From positions 1,791,704-1,855,703 of the forward strand of contig NW_019091357.1 in assembly GCF_001949145.1 (NCBI RefSeq): a stretch of DNA of 64,000 bases, read 5' to 3'. The number at the start of each line of letters is the position of its first letter. Position 1 is the first letter of the stretch. The translations under genes were made by a program, and so were the position numbers. Under the pieces are notes generated by a model. It did not search any database and was not told where the DNA came from. It worked only from the letters and a program-made list of their open reading frames with translations. This stretch comes from Acanthaster planci (Eukaryota > Echinodermata > Asteroidea > Valvatida > Acanthasteridae). Below, one piece after another: positions 12,900 to 24,879 of this stretch.

Positions 12900-13960
12900 T
12901 TGCATGGATCCGTCGAAACAACTCTTGGTAGGCCTTCATTTTTTTGATATAGCCCATTTAATGGGCTCCCTCTCCTTAACCACTTGTGCCCTTTCATGCC
13001 GGGATGGACTGAATCACTTTCCTAACTTGGCATACTCTTTCCTTGACAGTTTAAACCTTTTGCACTCCGTGTCAGTAGTTTACAACCTTTTGCATATCAT
13101 TTTGTATGTCTTTAGCTGAGTAGGACTATGGCTGTATCCAATAGCCTAAGCAAACATCTCTCAAAAAAAAAAGTAACTGTCTGTAATGTTCCACAAGAAG
13201 CCACTTTTTCATATCAAGACGTCAGCAGTCCATATAGAGTGCTAAGCAGCCCACTCCTTAACATTTTTAATAATTATTTTGTTATGAAGTAGCAAAATCA
13301 CTCAGATTTGGAGTTATAATCTCATATCGTACTGCCAGTTTCCCCAAAAGTACAGGTCACTGCACATACCACCAACAAAAAGGTGTGCAGTGCAGCGCGC
13401 AATAGAGAGATCCCTAGTGCAGGATTACCTGTCAACATTGCATGTCATAGTATTGTACTCTTGAACGTTTAGCAGGCATGCAGTACCCTGTAACTATGTA
13501 TAGTAGTTAGCTGCTTTTGTCGCGGGGGTCTTTGTAGTACAAAACGTCTACTCTTTTGTATCCCTGTGGAAAAACACTTCTTGTCCGGTTTACTGATAAA
13601 CACGAGGTGATCGAACAAATGTATAGGTTTGATGCACCATCTGTTAATGCAGAATAACAGAGTGTAATCTACATTGCAAAGGCCGAAACTACGAACTGTT
13701 GGACCCGTGTGTTGCACCATTGTGACCCAGATCGCCAAAAACAAAATAAAAAATAAACAAAACCAACATCAAAACAGAAGAATATTGTGACAAAGTATCA
13801 TGACAGCTCATATCTCTTCTAAGCTACAACGCTTCATTTACATTCAAAACAGGTAAATCTCATTGTACCTCTGCACATGTCTTTATAAGTCCAAATAGCA
13901 GCCTTCTACAGCAGCCATTGCAGAATGAATAACTCATACCTGGTCTTTTTTGTTCAAATT
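12900..13960. other. Intergenic DNA without recognised content
   Basis: No domain signature, RNA gene or clear repeat structure was found. Short open frames (for example 12847-13119 plus, 13469-13744 minus) look like chance. Confidence 0.3.
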
Positions 13961-13969
13961 TAATTTAAG

Positions 13970-14400
13970 TTTAACATCAATAACTGGTGTGACGGCGATC
14001 TGTACGTAGAGCAGTGTGCATCACCAAACATCATTGCAATTGACTGATTAAAAGTGTTCCAATAAACAAAACAAAATTATCCAGTGTTGGTAACAGATGA
14101 TCCTACGCTATGGCTGTAAATCATGAACCATGAACCCCAAACTGTGGTTGATGGGATCTCATGGCACCAACTCATTCACATACGAGTATACTGGCAATGT
14201 CACGTCCCGACTCAAGGTCACACCGCCTGGTTAATCATGTAAAAAGAAACCTCATTGTTGACTTCGGCACGCAATGTATTGTGCAAAGTTACACTCGTTC
14301 TACGGAACGGCACTCTAGTCTCTGGATGAAGAAATGGACGCCATTTTTTGGCTCCTACTGTTTTCAGCACAGTAAGACGCACGACTGTGTCTCATTCATA
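13970..14400 (+). repeat. Dispersed repeat family R3, copy 1 (pairs with 25950-26400)
   Basis: Landmarks GTGTGACGGCGATCTGT, CACCAAACATCATTGCA, CCAATAAACAAAAC, CTCTAGTCTCT and AAGAAATGGA appear in the same order at 25950-26400. It lies next to an R1 copy in both places (15180-15310 and 25845-25915), so the two families may be parts of one longer element or duplicated segment. Confidence 0.6.
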
Positions 14401-14409
14401 GACACAAAG

Positions 14410-15175
14410 TGCTAAATCATGATAACAGATGCATTGTCAAAAATTTTAACGTCTGTCTTTGGAGGATCTAGCTGTACTGCGGAAGTCGTGTGTACGGGGC
14501 ACAGTTTCATCTCTGTTAATTGTGTATTGAATGGTATAGACTAGAAGTAGTTCATGGGTCTCGAGCGGGATCAAGAGAGTGCGCAATTATCCGAGAAAAG
14601 GAGGCTCCTTCCTTCACTTTGCTGGCACACAAACGACTAAGAAATGAGTTACAATGCCTTATAAATGCACTTCGGTTACCCCGACTTTCGAGGTCACGTA
14701 ACTTTGTTGCAATCGCTATGATGTTATCTGGTCTATCAGGCATGGTCATAACATGAAAGTGGTATCATTCAATTTAAAAGTTGTAGGCCTGATTGAAAAT
14801 AGTTCAATAAATTTTGACCTCCGGTTACTTGTTTTTTGATACCTGCTGAAATTTGTAAAGCGTGCCCAGCTTGACACCCAGGTTTACGTTAGTAGAGGGT
14901 TTCAGGTTAATATCCAAACCTCTTTGGAAGCTGTTGACCGTTGTCTTGAACTAAGTTTTTTTATGCATTCAAAATGTGCCTGAACTCTGACCCTCCATTA
15001 ATCCCGGAAGCAAAGGTCGTGAGATTTCGACCCCCCATCACGTACGTTCACCCAGCTCTGTCGGTGTGTCAGTTTAGTTAACACGTGAGCTACAGTATAG
15101 GGAGGCGCATGTCCGTGCGAAGTTAACTTTTAATCGTGATATCGTGAAATAGAGATGTCTACTTTTTATGGGCCC
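14410..15175. other. Intergenic DNA without recognised content
   Basis: Nothing with domain homology or conserved splice structure was seen on either strand. Confidence 0.3.
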
Positions 15176-15179
15176 CGAG

Positions 15180-15310
15180 TTGGACAAAGAGAGGGCGAAA
15201 TTTTCCCAGCTGGTTCACAAACGAGGCGTTTTTGCAACAAAAATAATTAGTCTCGACCAACATGGCTCTTTTCAACCGATGAAGGGGTGCTTCTGCTCAA
15301 GGTGGATAGA
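15180..15310 (-). repeat. Dispersed repeat family R1, copy 2
   Basis: On the minus strand it reads CCTTGAGCAGAAGCACCCC, then TCATCGGTTGAAAAGAGCC, and later GTGAACCAGC. This matches the copy at 32476-32662 in inverted orientation. Confidence 0.6.
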
Positions 15311-15446
15311 GATGAACAATACAGACATTTCTTAGACTAAGATAAATAAATAGAGATGCATGTATTTCTATTGGATATAGTGATTTCTCTGTTAGAAATT
15401 GAGATATTGGGGGGTTGCCGACGATCCGCACAATCACGTACGTAAT

Positions 15447-17450
15447 TAATGTCAGCATCATTTTGTTCCAGGCAATCCAGGCGTCCCAGGTGCGCCTACC
15501 AACATGGACGAGTTCGCCAATGCCGTGTGGAACGCGGACATGAACCGCCTAGCAGACTCCGATATTTTGCAAACCTTACGTAACTACATTAGCAACTCCA
15601 ATGACGAGAGGGACCTTCCGGTCAGTCCATTTGTGCCAACTAGGGCACTCTCTTTGGTACTAATCTTAGAAGCATGCGCGTCACTAAAGCTGTGTACATC
15701 AAAGTAGTGCGGGCAGATCATGAGAACATGTGGACTGGTCCCCACCCTACTATTATTGTATAGGGACCGATAGCTTACTGCAGGTAGGTAAATCTTTGCA
15801 ACATTGTACAATCTCGTTTCCATGTAAGCACGTGGAATGAAACAAACGTGCATGAACAAAGAGACCTTGGAACGATACTGACGGGAGTGAAAGGTCTTAA
15901 TGAAATTCGTTTTTTACCTATCTTCCAGATAACTTTCCTAAATATTACCTGACGAGGACAAAGGGAAAATTCCGACATGAGTGTTTCTTGGGTCGGTTTC
16001 ACTTAGAAATCATTCTTCCAAACATCATCGGATATTACAGGAAGGCCCAGGTAAAATCCCCACAGGCGGACCTGAAGCTTGCTACGTGATACCGTGCACG
16101 ATATGGGGCCGATGGTACCCCCCACATGTCCAATCCCTATACACACTCTAGACTATTGTAACCTAACACCCCCCCCCCCGAACTCTGTCAAGAATTCCTG
16201 AGATTCCGATAAAACAATGACCAATACAAAAGTGGGGGGGGGGGTCTCTCCGCCCCATCTCTTGCATCATACGTGCTACCTGACCTTTTACTTTGAGGCT
16301 CTATTAGAAGCCATTACTGCGGTGGCACAATGCTCGTGGGCAGGTGGTGCACGCGCGTTACGTGCCTCTTCGACCAATAGGATGTCGTGATTTTCCAAAG
16401 GGACGCGCGCCTCAAGCCAAGAATGTGCTTGAAGTGAGGTGCCACCCACAGTATGACGCCATATCGGATTCGTGTACAAGAGTTACAGTGTTGCCATAGC
16501 TTAATAGCGGGTTGTGCTGTCATGTACTTACAGGCACGACCGTATAATTACACGTAGAGGAGCCTGGATTCACCGTGCTATCTTCGTCCAGTAGGCTTAT
16601 CCGAAATTTAGAATTAGTCCCAAAGTCTCAAGTTTTTAATTCGCGAGGCAGGCCACCACCAAGATCGAGTAACGTATGAAAGAAATGCATTATTTGTGTG
16701 ACATGTCAACAGTGAATGCGAAATTCAACAGCTGACCCCTACTTGAATGAATTGTTTTAATTATTGCTGTATGTCTCTTTTACATGAAGGCTGTTTTTCT
16801 CTGTGAACAAAGCCTTTCTCCACGGCGACACATACAAGACGACGGTTGCCCTGTTCGATAACTACATCACGTCTGTGGGTCAGACAGAGATCACCACGGA
16901 GCGAGCTGAGCAAGACGCCTTTATGGACGCCATGTTTGAGACGGAAGTCATGAGTATCGCGTACGAGTACGTGAGATACTCAGGTAAGCATTGCGTTTTT
17001 TTTTGGTTCAAATACTAGGCAAACCAAACTGTAAAAATTACCACACCTACTGTATACATGAAGACTGTTTCGTTTGTAACATGACGCTTAGACCAACTGA
17101 GCATCGATTTGTACAAAGCCAATCTAAAGACATAATTCGCAAACCATAATTTGTTTTTCAGAGTGTATCATGTAGTAATCGTGTAAAGTCACTCCGTTTT
17201 AAGCCAGTTCACAAGCTATTCAAGTGAGCTGTTCAGTGTTCACCCTGTCACTTATGACTGACCTTGTGAAGGGACTTGTGAAAGGACTTGTAATGGACAC
17301 GAATATATCAGTGATGAAAATACAACAGAAACTTCAAATTCTCTTTCTGAAACAGTATAAGGAATTAAATGTGACTGCATATGGGCACCACATCATGAAA
17401 TAAGAAATTAAAAACTGCTGTGATAAGATATGGTCCAAATCATACACGGT
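15447..17450 (+). pseudogene. EndoU remnant: duplicated exons 4 and 5 with flanking introns, exon 6 deleted
   Basis: This stretch is co-linear with the intact EndoU gene from about 6685 to 8595. Exon 4' begins at 15472 (GNPGVPGAPTNMDEFANAVW), and exon 5' spans 16790-16983 (SVNKAFLHGDTYKT, then RAEQDAFMDAMFETEVM). Exon 5' stays in frame despite a 6-nt deletion that removes Ala-Thr, and its donor is intact. The gtacgt donor of exon 4 is missing; the remaining in-line GT at 15621 would leave exon 4' in the wrong phase for exon 5'. The sequence holding exon 6 (equivalent to about 7935-8380) is deleted, taking the catalytic His residues. No signal peptide or SMB exons lie upstream. It cannot make an active nuclease. 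Confidence 0.88.
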
Positions 17451-17604
17451 AAGGCGAACAGCATTTTTCGCACCATTTAGAAGTGCAAAAGTGAGTCGAA
17501 CTTTAAATTATATGCCACGAAGTGCAAGGCCCGCATAGGCACCAGCCCACTGACATGGGGTACACTATGAGATGGAGTCTGCTAAGAAATGAAGCCAACG
17601 TTAG

Positions 17605-17960
17605 CACTGAACACCAGTCCCGTTGGTAAAAACCCTCAACACCTCCCGTCTTGACAGTCAATCACACTGTAAAAAACGTTGGCCAAAGCAGTGTTGGGCA
17701 TTTGTTATTTGCCAGACCTTGGTTAAAGTTACCACATTGTTGGTCAATTTTCCGTCACTGTTGGTCAAACATTGACCAAATATTGGGAAGAATTTGCCCA
17801 AAGGTTGATATTTTTACCAAATCGGGCAAAATATCAACCCAAAATTGACCAACCTTTTTACAGTGCAGAGTCAACCAGTCCTCCACTGCAGCGTTAACAT
17901 GAAATGCTGCCGTACCACAATTTTCGTACAGTTCACAAGGGAAATATCCCCGAATTCCCA
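17605..17960. repeat. Segmental-duplication anchor, unit 2
   Basis: This is the partner of 10115-10290, with landmarks GAACACCAGTCCCGT, TCAACCAGTCCTCC, CACAATTTTC and GGAAATATCCC. It contains a 201-bp MITE absent from the partner copy. Confidence 0.75.
17665..17865. mobile_element. Non-autonomous DNA transposon (MITE) with CACTGTAAAAA terminal inverted repeats
   Basis: The left end is CACTGTAAAAAACGTTGG and the right end is CCAACCTTTTTACAGTG. The interior is built from repeated TTGGTCAA / TTGACCAA words, so much of it can fold on itself. It has no coding capacity. The paralogous sequence at 10115-10290 lacks it, giving an approximate empty site. CACTGTAAA ends of this kind are widespread in metazoan MITEs. 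Confidence 0.8.
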
Positions 17961-18428
17961 TGTAAAACCCTTTTATGAAAATAAAACCCCTATTAATTTT
18001 GTTCTCACTACGAAAAAGTTGGTTGATGATTAAATAACTCACCCCGGTCAAAAAATTGAGGGGGTATATACTCCTCCCCACCCTTCCCAACCAATCACGA
18101 GAAAATAATAAAAAGTGGTCCCAAGTTGCGGATTTCAGTACATGAAGTCGCCATGTTCTCTTTACGATACACATTTATCTGGCAATTAAGGTTTTCGTAA
18201 TCCCTGGTTTAATTTTATTATGTTAGCTAGTCTTGCACCTGTATCTCAAGTAATTTTGGCCTTTTTGCACCACTCTATTGCAAATTTGTGCGTTCAGATA
18301 AAGGTTCCTAAAAACCCTTTCTTTTCATTTGATGATACAACAAATTATCAAAATGTTTGGGTGCCTCAAGTACCTTTTTTTTTTACCAATTTCCTTCCTA
18401 TGGGCGGTAACCACAGTCACTTCCCATC
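17961..18428. other. 3' flank of glycosyltransferase gene A
   Basis: This is AT-rich sequence between the duplication anchor and the stop codon of gene A (transcribed leftward). It is presumably 3' UTR and flank. No element was recognised. Confidence 0.35.
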
Positions 18429-21400
18429 TTAATGAAGCCGATAGATATTTACTGAGATGTTAACGTATAACGGATGGATCTCAAGGCGAGGGGGCGGGTA
18501 CCTTAAGTTGCTCAGTCCGTCGTATTTCATGCGTTTGACGTAGTTCCTCAGAAGACGGTGCCTACAAAGACACACAGCAAAGGGAACACAAGAATTCCCC
18601 TGTAACTTGCAGTATTGGTACACACTGACATCTCAAGCAAACCCACCCACCCAACTTGATTTGGTCAGAAAACAAGACACATACCTCTCCGGCATCGCCG
18701 CCGCGCTGTGGTGATGATGTTGGATGTCTTTGTAGAATCCGATGAAGCGATTACGTCCCTGTGGTCGTCGCCCTATTTTAAGCTTAACCCTCCTTGCCCG
18801 CAGTAATATCTCGTCGTCTTCGCCTCCCCAGCCCCAGTACACGTTGGGGAAACCGTTCATTTTCCGTATGTCGCTGCCGAGAAAACCCGTCACGCCGCCA
18901 AACAAATTTTCGTATGCCAATCTACGGTAGTGAGAGACGATAGCGATAGACACTCCCGAAACCATCAATACAGAATGATCTAGAAATAGTTTTAACTTGT
19001 GCTTTTACTTTTTTTAAATATTCATATTACATAATTTTTAAAGAGATCCATAGACCCATTTTGTTTTGGGCCGGAAATAGTACTCGTCGAGAGGTTGTAC
19101 CACTCAAACATAGATTACATGTAAATTTCTCTTTTCACACTCTTCACATACAAGAAGCTTTTAAATTTAATTATTACTTTTACAGGTACATAATTTTTTC
19201 GTTTGGCAATATCTTCATTTGAGGCAACAAAAGTGCTAAAAATCTATGGCAGACTGGCAAACAACTAAGCTCATGGTGTTCTAGCTCAGTGAATGCTATG
19301 TTTTGGGAGGAAAACAATAATTGTAAGATCTCGATTTCAAATGAAATGTATAAGGTCATGTTTAAAATTGGCCCCAAATTAAGCGTTTGGGACACGTTCT
19401 TATCCGGCCGATTGCAGCTACCCAGGTAGCACAGGGACGTCGGCCCGTCGTTGGAATTTTGTCAGTACATGACGTCGGGAGGGCGTAGGTAAATGGGGCA
19501 TTTGCAAATCCCGCCGCCGTCGGCTCGACGTCTAAATTTGCTGTTGGGTGGACGTTGGACCGACGTTGTACCAACGATCCATTATATCCCCCCCCCTTTG
19601 AGTTTAAAATCGGTGAAGGTTTTCTTGAATGTTTGATGATAAAACAAACTCCAGAAACGGAGCCATTTACAATTGCGGCCTTTCGATTAAAAACCATGCA
19701 CATCACGCGACTGATGGACGTGTTCTTCATGTACATATATATTGTCTTGTATTTGTGCCGACATGCTTTGCCAATTGCCGGACACAATATGAACTCACAA
19801 GACAAACCACTCATTTCAACAGTGCAGGGCACAATTTCAAAGAGAGGGGAGGGACACGTGTGAGTCCTCACATCGACGTCGGTGGGTATCTCAAATACGA
19901 TGTTGACCCAAAGAACTCTACAAGAGGTCGACTGGTCGTCCTCATTTTGTCATGACCGTAACTGAAATTCCAAGTCGGCGGCAGAGTAAACAGCCGACGT
20001 TGGCTGTAATACTTTGCTAGGACTGCGGTATGACATAAGTAATTGGACAGGTCGTTATATTTAGTCTTGCCGATATCAGCTGGTTGTCTTCATTTGGTCA
20101 AATTGACGGTCAGTCGAGTCCCAAACAAACGTCGGCAACACGGTACCAACAGACGTTGGATTTGGGGTTGTGCTTGGACCGCGGTCCGACGTTATCCATA
20201 GGACAAGTTGGTTGTAAATCATCATGCCGACGTCGGCAGGAACCACACTTGAATGACATTGGGCAGAAGAATAATAACCGACGTCGGCTGGCTTTCCTTT
20301 TTAGGACATGTTGGTAGGACGATCAAAGTTCCGACGTCCGTTTCAGAACGTTGGTTGAACGACGCGTCGTACCGAGTTACTATATCGACCGTGACCATCT
20401 ACCGACTTTGCCGACCCATTGCCGATCCCATCCGACGTCGGGCCGCCGTCAGTGTGCTACCTAGGTGAGCGGTTTGCATGCACATTGACTAAATTACAGT
20501 AACCGAACACCCGTATGCGTCATGTCAACGCCTGAGGGCACTTAAGTACCAAATTAAAATCCAACCACTACGTGTTTTACCGGCAACATCCAAAGAAACA
20601 TCTTTCGACTCATCGTCGGAAATCGCCTTCGTTCATTGTTGTCTGTAAAATGCCAGCTTTCTTTAAGCCAAGTATGCTTTTCAATACTAAGTTCGTCGTT
20701 TACTTATTGGATACCTGCAAATAATGGACTGTAGCTGTTAAACCATTACACCACTTCTTCAATTTTGAACACTCCTGTCGCCTTCTCTAATAAATTGCAA
20801 ACAACATATTTCCCCTACGTGTAATTCCAGACGCTGTCCCCAGAGATAAAGTGACGTGGCATGTTGGAGCATCCGTAGTAATTCAGGTCACTCAGTGGCA
20901 CGTGATCAACATCGTGGAAAACAAAGCAATCCCAGTGTGACATGTTCAGGCTTTCCATAAAACCCACGTTCATTAAGGTTGCCCGGTTGAAGTTCAAGTC
21001 GTTTTCCTGTCAAAAGGTCAAATGAAGCGGAAAAGAAAGCTTCATCCCTGGTTGAAATGATACTTTTCCCTTTGATGTCTTTGTGGTTTACCAATAGAAA
21101 AGATAGCTCACCAGAATAGCTGAACCAAGGGACCAGTTTGATCAAGGTCCACAAGTTAACTAATGGTTGCTTCATGACGATAGCGCATGTGCAGTGAAGT
21201 TGAAGTGCGAACGACAGTAGTCAACTGTTGTCAGGCCATTAGGCCGAAGGGGAGGAAAAGTGGCCGCAGGAAGGGCAAAATAGCGAAGAAAGTGAGCATG
21301 GTCGTTTACCAGCGACATACTGTATTGGGGGCATTTTCTTATAACTGGTCCTCTCTGTACTGTACTATTAAAACCGTTTGATCAGAGTTAGTCGAAGTCT

Positions 21401-24048
21401 GGTTAACTATTGTCCTTGATCGAACTTGCCCAAGTGTGTAACCAAAAATACACATGCGTATAGTGCCTTTCCACTGTATCCGTCCAATTTATCTAAAACA
21501 ACTAGATAGCTACAGTCGGTAACAATGTGACTTATACTATAATATCTTGGCTATACATGATCATACAATTTAGACGTGTTTTCCATCCAGTGATACCTAC
21601 ATCCCCTTCATTTGCTGCCAATAGACGGATCCCAATACGATGCTTCGATCTGCGCACTTTCGCGTTTGAAAGCGAGGCTGTATATGCCAGCTTCAATTCA
21701 TAATACGATCAGACGATTGAAATTAAGGAGTTAAGACACAAAATGCATAAAGGTATGTTAAATTCAGTCTTTTCAAGCTGAAATTTTTTGTGGAAGAGTC
21801 TTTCAGGACGTAAAATCTCAACACGTAAAATCAAAAGAAAAATAACGACAATTGACCGCAAACTAACGTACCTGCAGTGGTCGTGTATCTTGTGCAGTGG
21901 GCGTGGTTTAAACTGAATTGGCGTCACACTTACGAACCGGATACTGCATTTACTGTGTGGACTCCGCGGGCGCGCGCGACGAAGTTCAACACAGAGAGCC
22001 TCGGTTTCGACGCAAATATGCCCCTCTCGTGGCAAGAGGTTTGTCCGGAGCTTCTGCAATAAACCTACTTGTGATCGTGTATTACTCATCTTCTAATGGA
22101 CTGGTTCGACCAGCTCGCCTGCTCTCACCAGTTTAATGCAGTGAGAGAATTGCATCAGTATCGACCACATAAGTCTTGGACCAAGACCAGCAATAATGGC
22201 AGATGATACCTGATTGACTGCGAAGACACCGAATTCAAGTAGTTGTCTCCTCAGCATGGGGACGAGGTAGCGAAGGAGGATGGGCAGATGGTGGGAACGA
22301 TTCCGAAACGGAATGATGATAGCCACCTGGAAAAACGAATCAAGGAGCAAACAGCAGATTACAGTCAAAGACTTTATGCGACTTTAGGCACTTTGTTGCA
22401 AAAACAATGTCCAGTTATACATGTTCTTGTGAAAATGTTCAAACTGGTGTGGTTTTTATCTAACCTTCCATACAGGTATGCAATGATTGGGCCTCCAGTG
22501 GCCACCTGGGATGAATGTATAGTTCCCAATCTTCATCTCCAGTTGGGCTAGATTGGCCTCCATAATCCTCCTTCCCGATGCTTTGAACCAGACGTTCTTG
22601 TCGATGAGGTTTGGGATGAGGGAGTCGGCCAGCGTCGTAGCTCGCCTAGCTTTCTCAAACTCCTCGGAACCAAAAACAACGCTCTCTGCTTGGTCCATCG
22701 TTATATTGTCCAGATCATAGAAGCTAATATTATCTGGTATTGTCGGAATAACATTGAAGCTATCGTCAGCGTAACCTACAGCTAATAACTGTTTTGATAC
22801 CACTCCTGTTGACAATCGTCATCTTCACCTGTTTGTTTGGTAATGTCCCAAACACACTTGCAACAAGCATAATATGACCCCGTCCTTCAAGTAACCAAAC
22901 AACAGAGCTTGCAGATTTTCGCAGCGTTTGTCACCGTTCAAAGACACCGTCAGCGTGACCCTAAGGCATGTGTCCAAACTCATCTGCCATTTTGCTTTGG
23001 GCAACTAATGTGAACCAACAGCTTAACAATGTAACTACATTTACCTTAACACTGGCGGGTGCCCTACAAGTCAAAGTTTGCATTCTTGGGAGGGGGGAAT
23101 AATGCTTGATGTGGGCAAAAATGGGACAGACACTGTAGTCAAAACACATCTTCAAATCAATGCAATGTAAAATATGTTCACAGTCATCATGGAAAATAAA
23201 AAAACGAGGAAACGTGTATCTGATGTCAGTGACATAATAATAGTCAAGAGTTCGACGCTTACTGAGATGTGGAATGTTGGAATCTGGACACTCCGACAGC
23301 CGATGAAACAAGATCCTTTCTGTTGTGCTTCCGTTTCTTGAAGCTACGAGAAAACATGATAAATGTGGATATAAATACGATCAAGGGACGACATCAAAGC
23401 CAGTAAGTAGCCTGAGTGGTAATATATCACTACATGGCTGTGATCAGGACGTGTATTGTAAAATGTCACACCCTAAGATCTTAAGAAGCGGGTACTCAGT
23501 TCTACAACGGTCTATTTTTCAAACACCACACACAAATCCCACTAGTCCCGCAGCGACAGTCAACGGACGCGGTCCACGAGCATCCTTGTACCTCGATATA
23601 AAACTGCAGGCCCGCCTTAGGCCTAAATATCATTGGATCTTACCCGTGCCGACGACTCCTCTTCCAGAACCTGTCCGGGTGGATTCTGCTCGAACGTAGA
23701 TTTCTCCTGCGCCAAATTAACAACAAACAAGTGAAGATAAAGTAAATCTTCAACGTATCTCCGTATTTTTGCAGTGCTATATAAACTACGTTGGCTCTAA
23801 GCCAACTAACTAAACCGACAACAAACGTGTCTACATGAACAGCGTCTATTTAGTAAAGAGGGAAAAGAACATTCATTTAGGAATAACACATCCCCAAATG
23901 ATCTTTTTCTTCGTACGACGTGCGCACCTTCAAACTGGTACCAATCTCCACTCATACCACGGTGAAAGTAAAAGAGAGGGAGAATGACCAACTGTAGAGT
24001 CGTTCCTACTACCAGACAGACAGCAAAGGCCTTTTGTATCCCATTCAT
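18429..24048 (-). CDS. B4GALT-like: GT7 / beta-1,4-(N-acetyl)galactosaminyltransferase-like gene A (complete, 8 exons, 401 aa)
   Basis: Exons (complement): 23928-24048, 23644-23703, 23263-23343, 22465-22733, 22210-22326, 20819-21006, 18685-18921, 18429-18561; total 1206 nt in one frame. It is a type II Golgi membrane protein: a short cytosolic tail and a transmembrane anchor at about residues 7-28 (LVVGTTLQLVILPLFYF), followed by a stem. The catalytic domain has the B4GALT landmarks GGHWRPNHC, KVAIIIPFRNR (about 177-187), FAVNQ, FHDVDH (metal-binding DVD, 248-250), MNGFPNVYWGWGGEDDE (WGWGGEDD 308-315) and DGLSNLRY. Leu285 precedes FGG at the site of B4GALT1 Tyr289, which suggests UDP-GalNAc as donor. 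The ATG at 24048 was chosen because it aligns with gene B. Introns 5 and 6 (1.2 and 1.9 kb) hold repeats R2 and a CCGACGTCGG element. Acceptor sugar is unknown. Confidence 0.92.
19418..20466. mobile_element. 1.05-kb non-autonomous element packed with CCGACGTCGG-type palindromes, in gene A intron 6
   Basis: The left terminus is CCCAGGTAGCACAGGGACGT and the right terminus, inverted, is CCTAGGTAGCACACTGACGG, giving terminal inverted repeats of about 28 bases that continue into CGGCCCG. The interior repeats the palindromic word CGACGTCGG or CCGACGTTGG many times (for example near 19434, 19560, 20135, 20230, 20280 and 20433). There is no transposase frame; the open frame at 19362-19871 is incidental. 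CpG density contrasts sharply with the AT-rich intron around it. Confidence 0.75.
21620..22065. repeat. Dispersed repeat family R2, copy 1, in gene A intron 5
   Basis: It shares with 39700-40112, in the same orientation, the words GATCCCAATACGA, CGATCTGCGCACTT, CGAGGCTGTAT, CAGACGATTGAAA, CATAAAGGTATGTTAAATTC and ACGAAGTTCAACACAGAGAG. It is about 450 bp in both places with no open frame conserved between the copies. It could be a transposon terminal region or a solo LTR, but clear ends were not found. Confidence 0.7.
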
Positions 24049-24600
24049 TCTCACGATTAAGCTTGCTGCAGTTCAGCGTATTGGAAAGACGTTCAAAGAT
24101 CCTGTTTGATTCGGGACGACCAGAGAGATGGGACATCAGCCAAACCGTCGCGCCTTCCACTCTATTAAACTGCGATTATAATATCATGGCACTGTGTACT
24201 TCGCCGTGTTTCTCTACGTTCCCAGGCGGGCGCAAGTCCTTCTGTTGTCAATCCGAGCTAGCCAAGCGTTTCCCTTATAATTATATCGTGCAGAGGTCAA
24301 TAGATTTTGACATGACAGCATTATGGACCCACAGATTTAGAATACGGACGCAAACCCGTGCAAAAGACGACATAGTTTGACATTTTCAATAGGTTTCTCT
24401 GTAAGCATGGATGCGCCTACCAGGCTTCACTTGTCACGGAGAATTACCTTTCCAATAAGTTAACATAGCTCTATGATATACACACACTTTTCTAGGGCAG
24501 CTGTGTTTAATAAATTGCATCTTTCATTCGGAAAAAAAATGCCGTGTATAAAGCTTAAATAAACTGATCCACGAAATTTCAATTAATTGTGGGTACCCAT
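24049..24600 (-). promoter_or_regulatory. Upstream region of gene A, homologous to upstream regions of genes B and C
   Basis: Just before the start, GGCTGATG(T/C)C, TCTCTCTGGTCGTCCC and TACGCTGAA(C/T)TG(C/T)AGCA are shared with 28911-29014 and 36339-36440. Further up, the block near 24480-24600 matches 36790-36900. No TATA box is obvious. The shared blocks came with the gene duplications and probably contain the promoter. Confidence 0.6.
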
Positions 24601-24879
24601 GCACTTCCAATGAGAGTCTACGCAGTGAGCAAATTTTGGTAGCCTCTCGACCAATAAGAAAGCTTGATAAAGCCTCACGTGACCTTCATTAGGGGAGGTG
24701 TCGGTAATTTTCTGAGGGGGTTGTGTAAATGCAAATAGATAAAACGCGTAGACTTTTAAACTTGAAGTACATTGTTATGCGTATTCGCTTAGTAGTTGGA
24801 TTAAACAAACAATACAGTTTCTTTTTTGTTAATTTTTGTTAATATTTTTTTTTAATTAAATACGTACACGTCTATAAGG

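Noticed and set aside
15472-16983. EndoU-like exons as a second functional gene
   Set aside because: There is no signal peptide, SMB or catalytic exon; exon 4' has lost its donor and exon 6 is deleted, so it was called a remnant.
19362-19871. Minus-strand frame of 169 codons in gene A intron 6
   Set aside because: It runs across the left end of the CCGACGTCGG element and unrelated flank, with no domain and no relation to a transposase.
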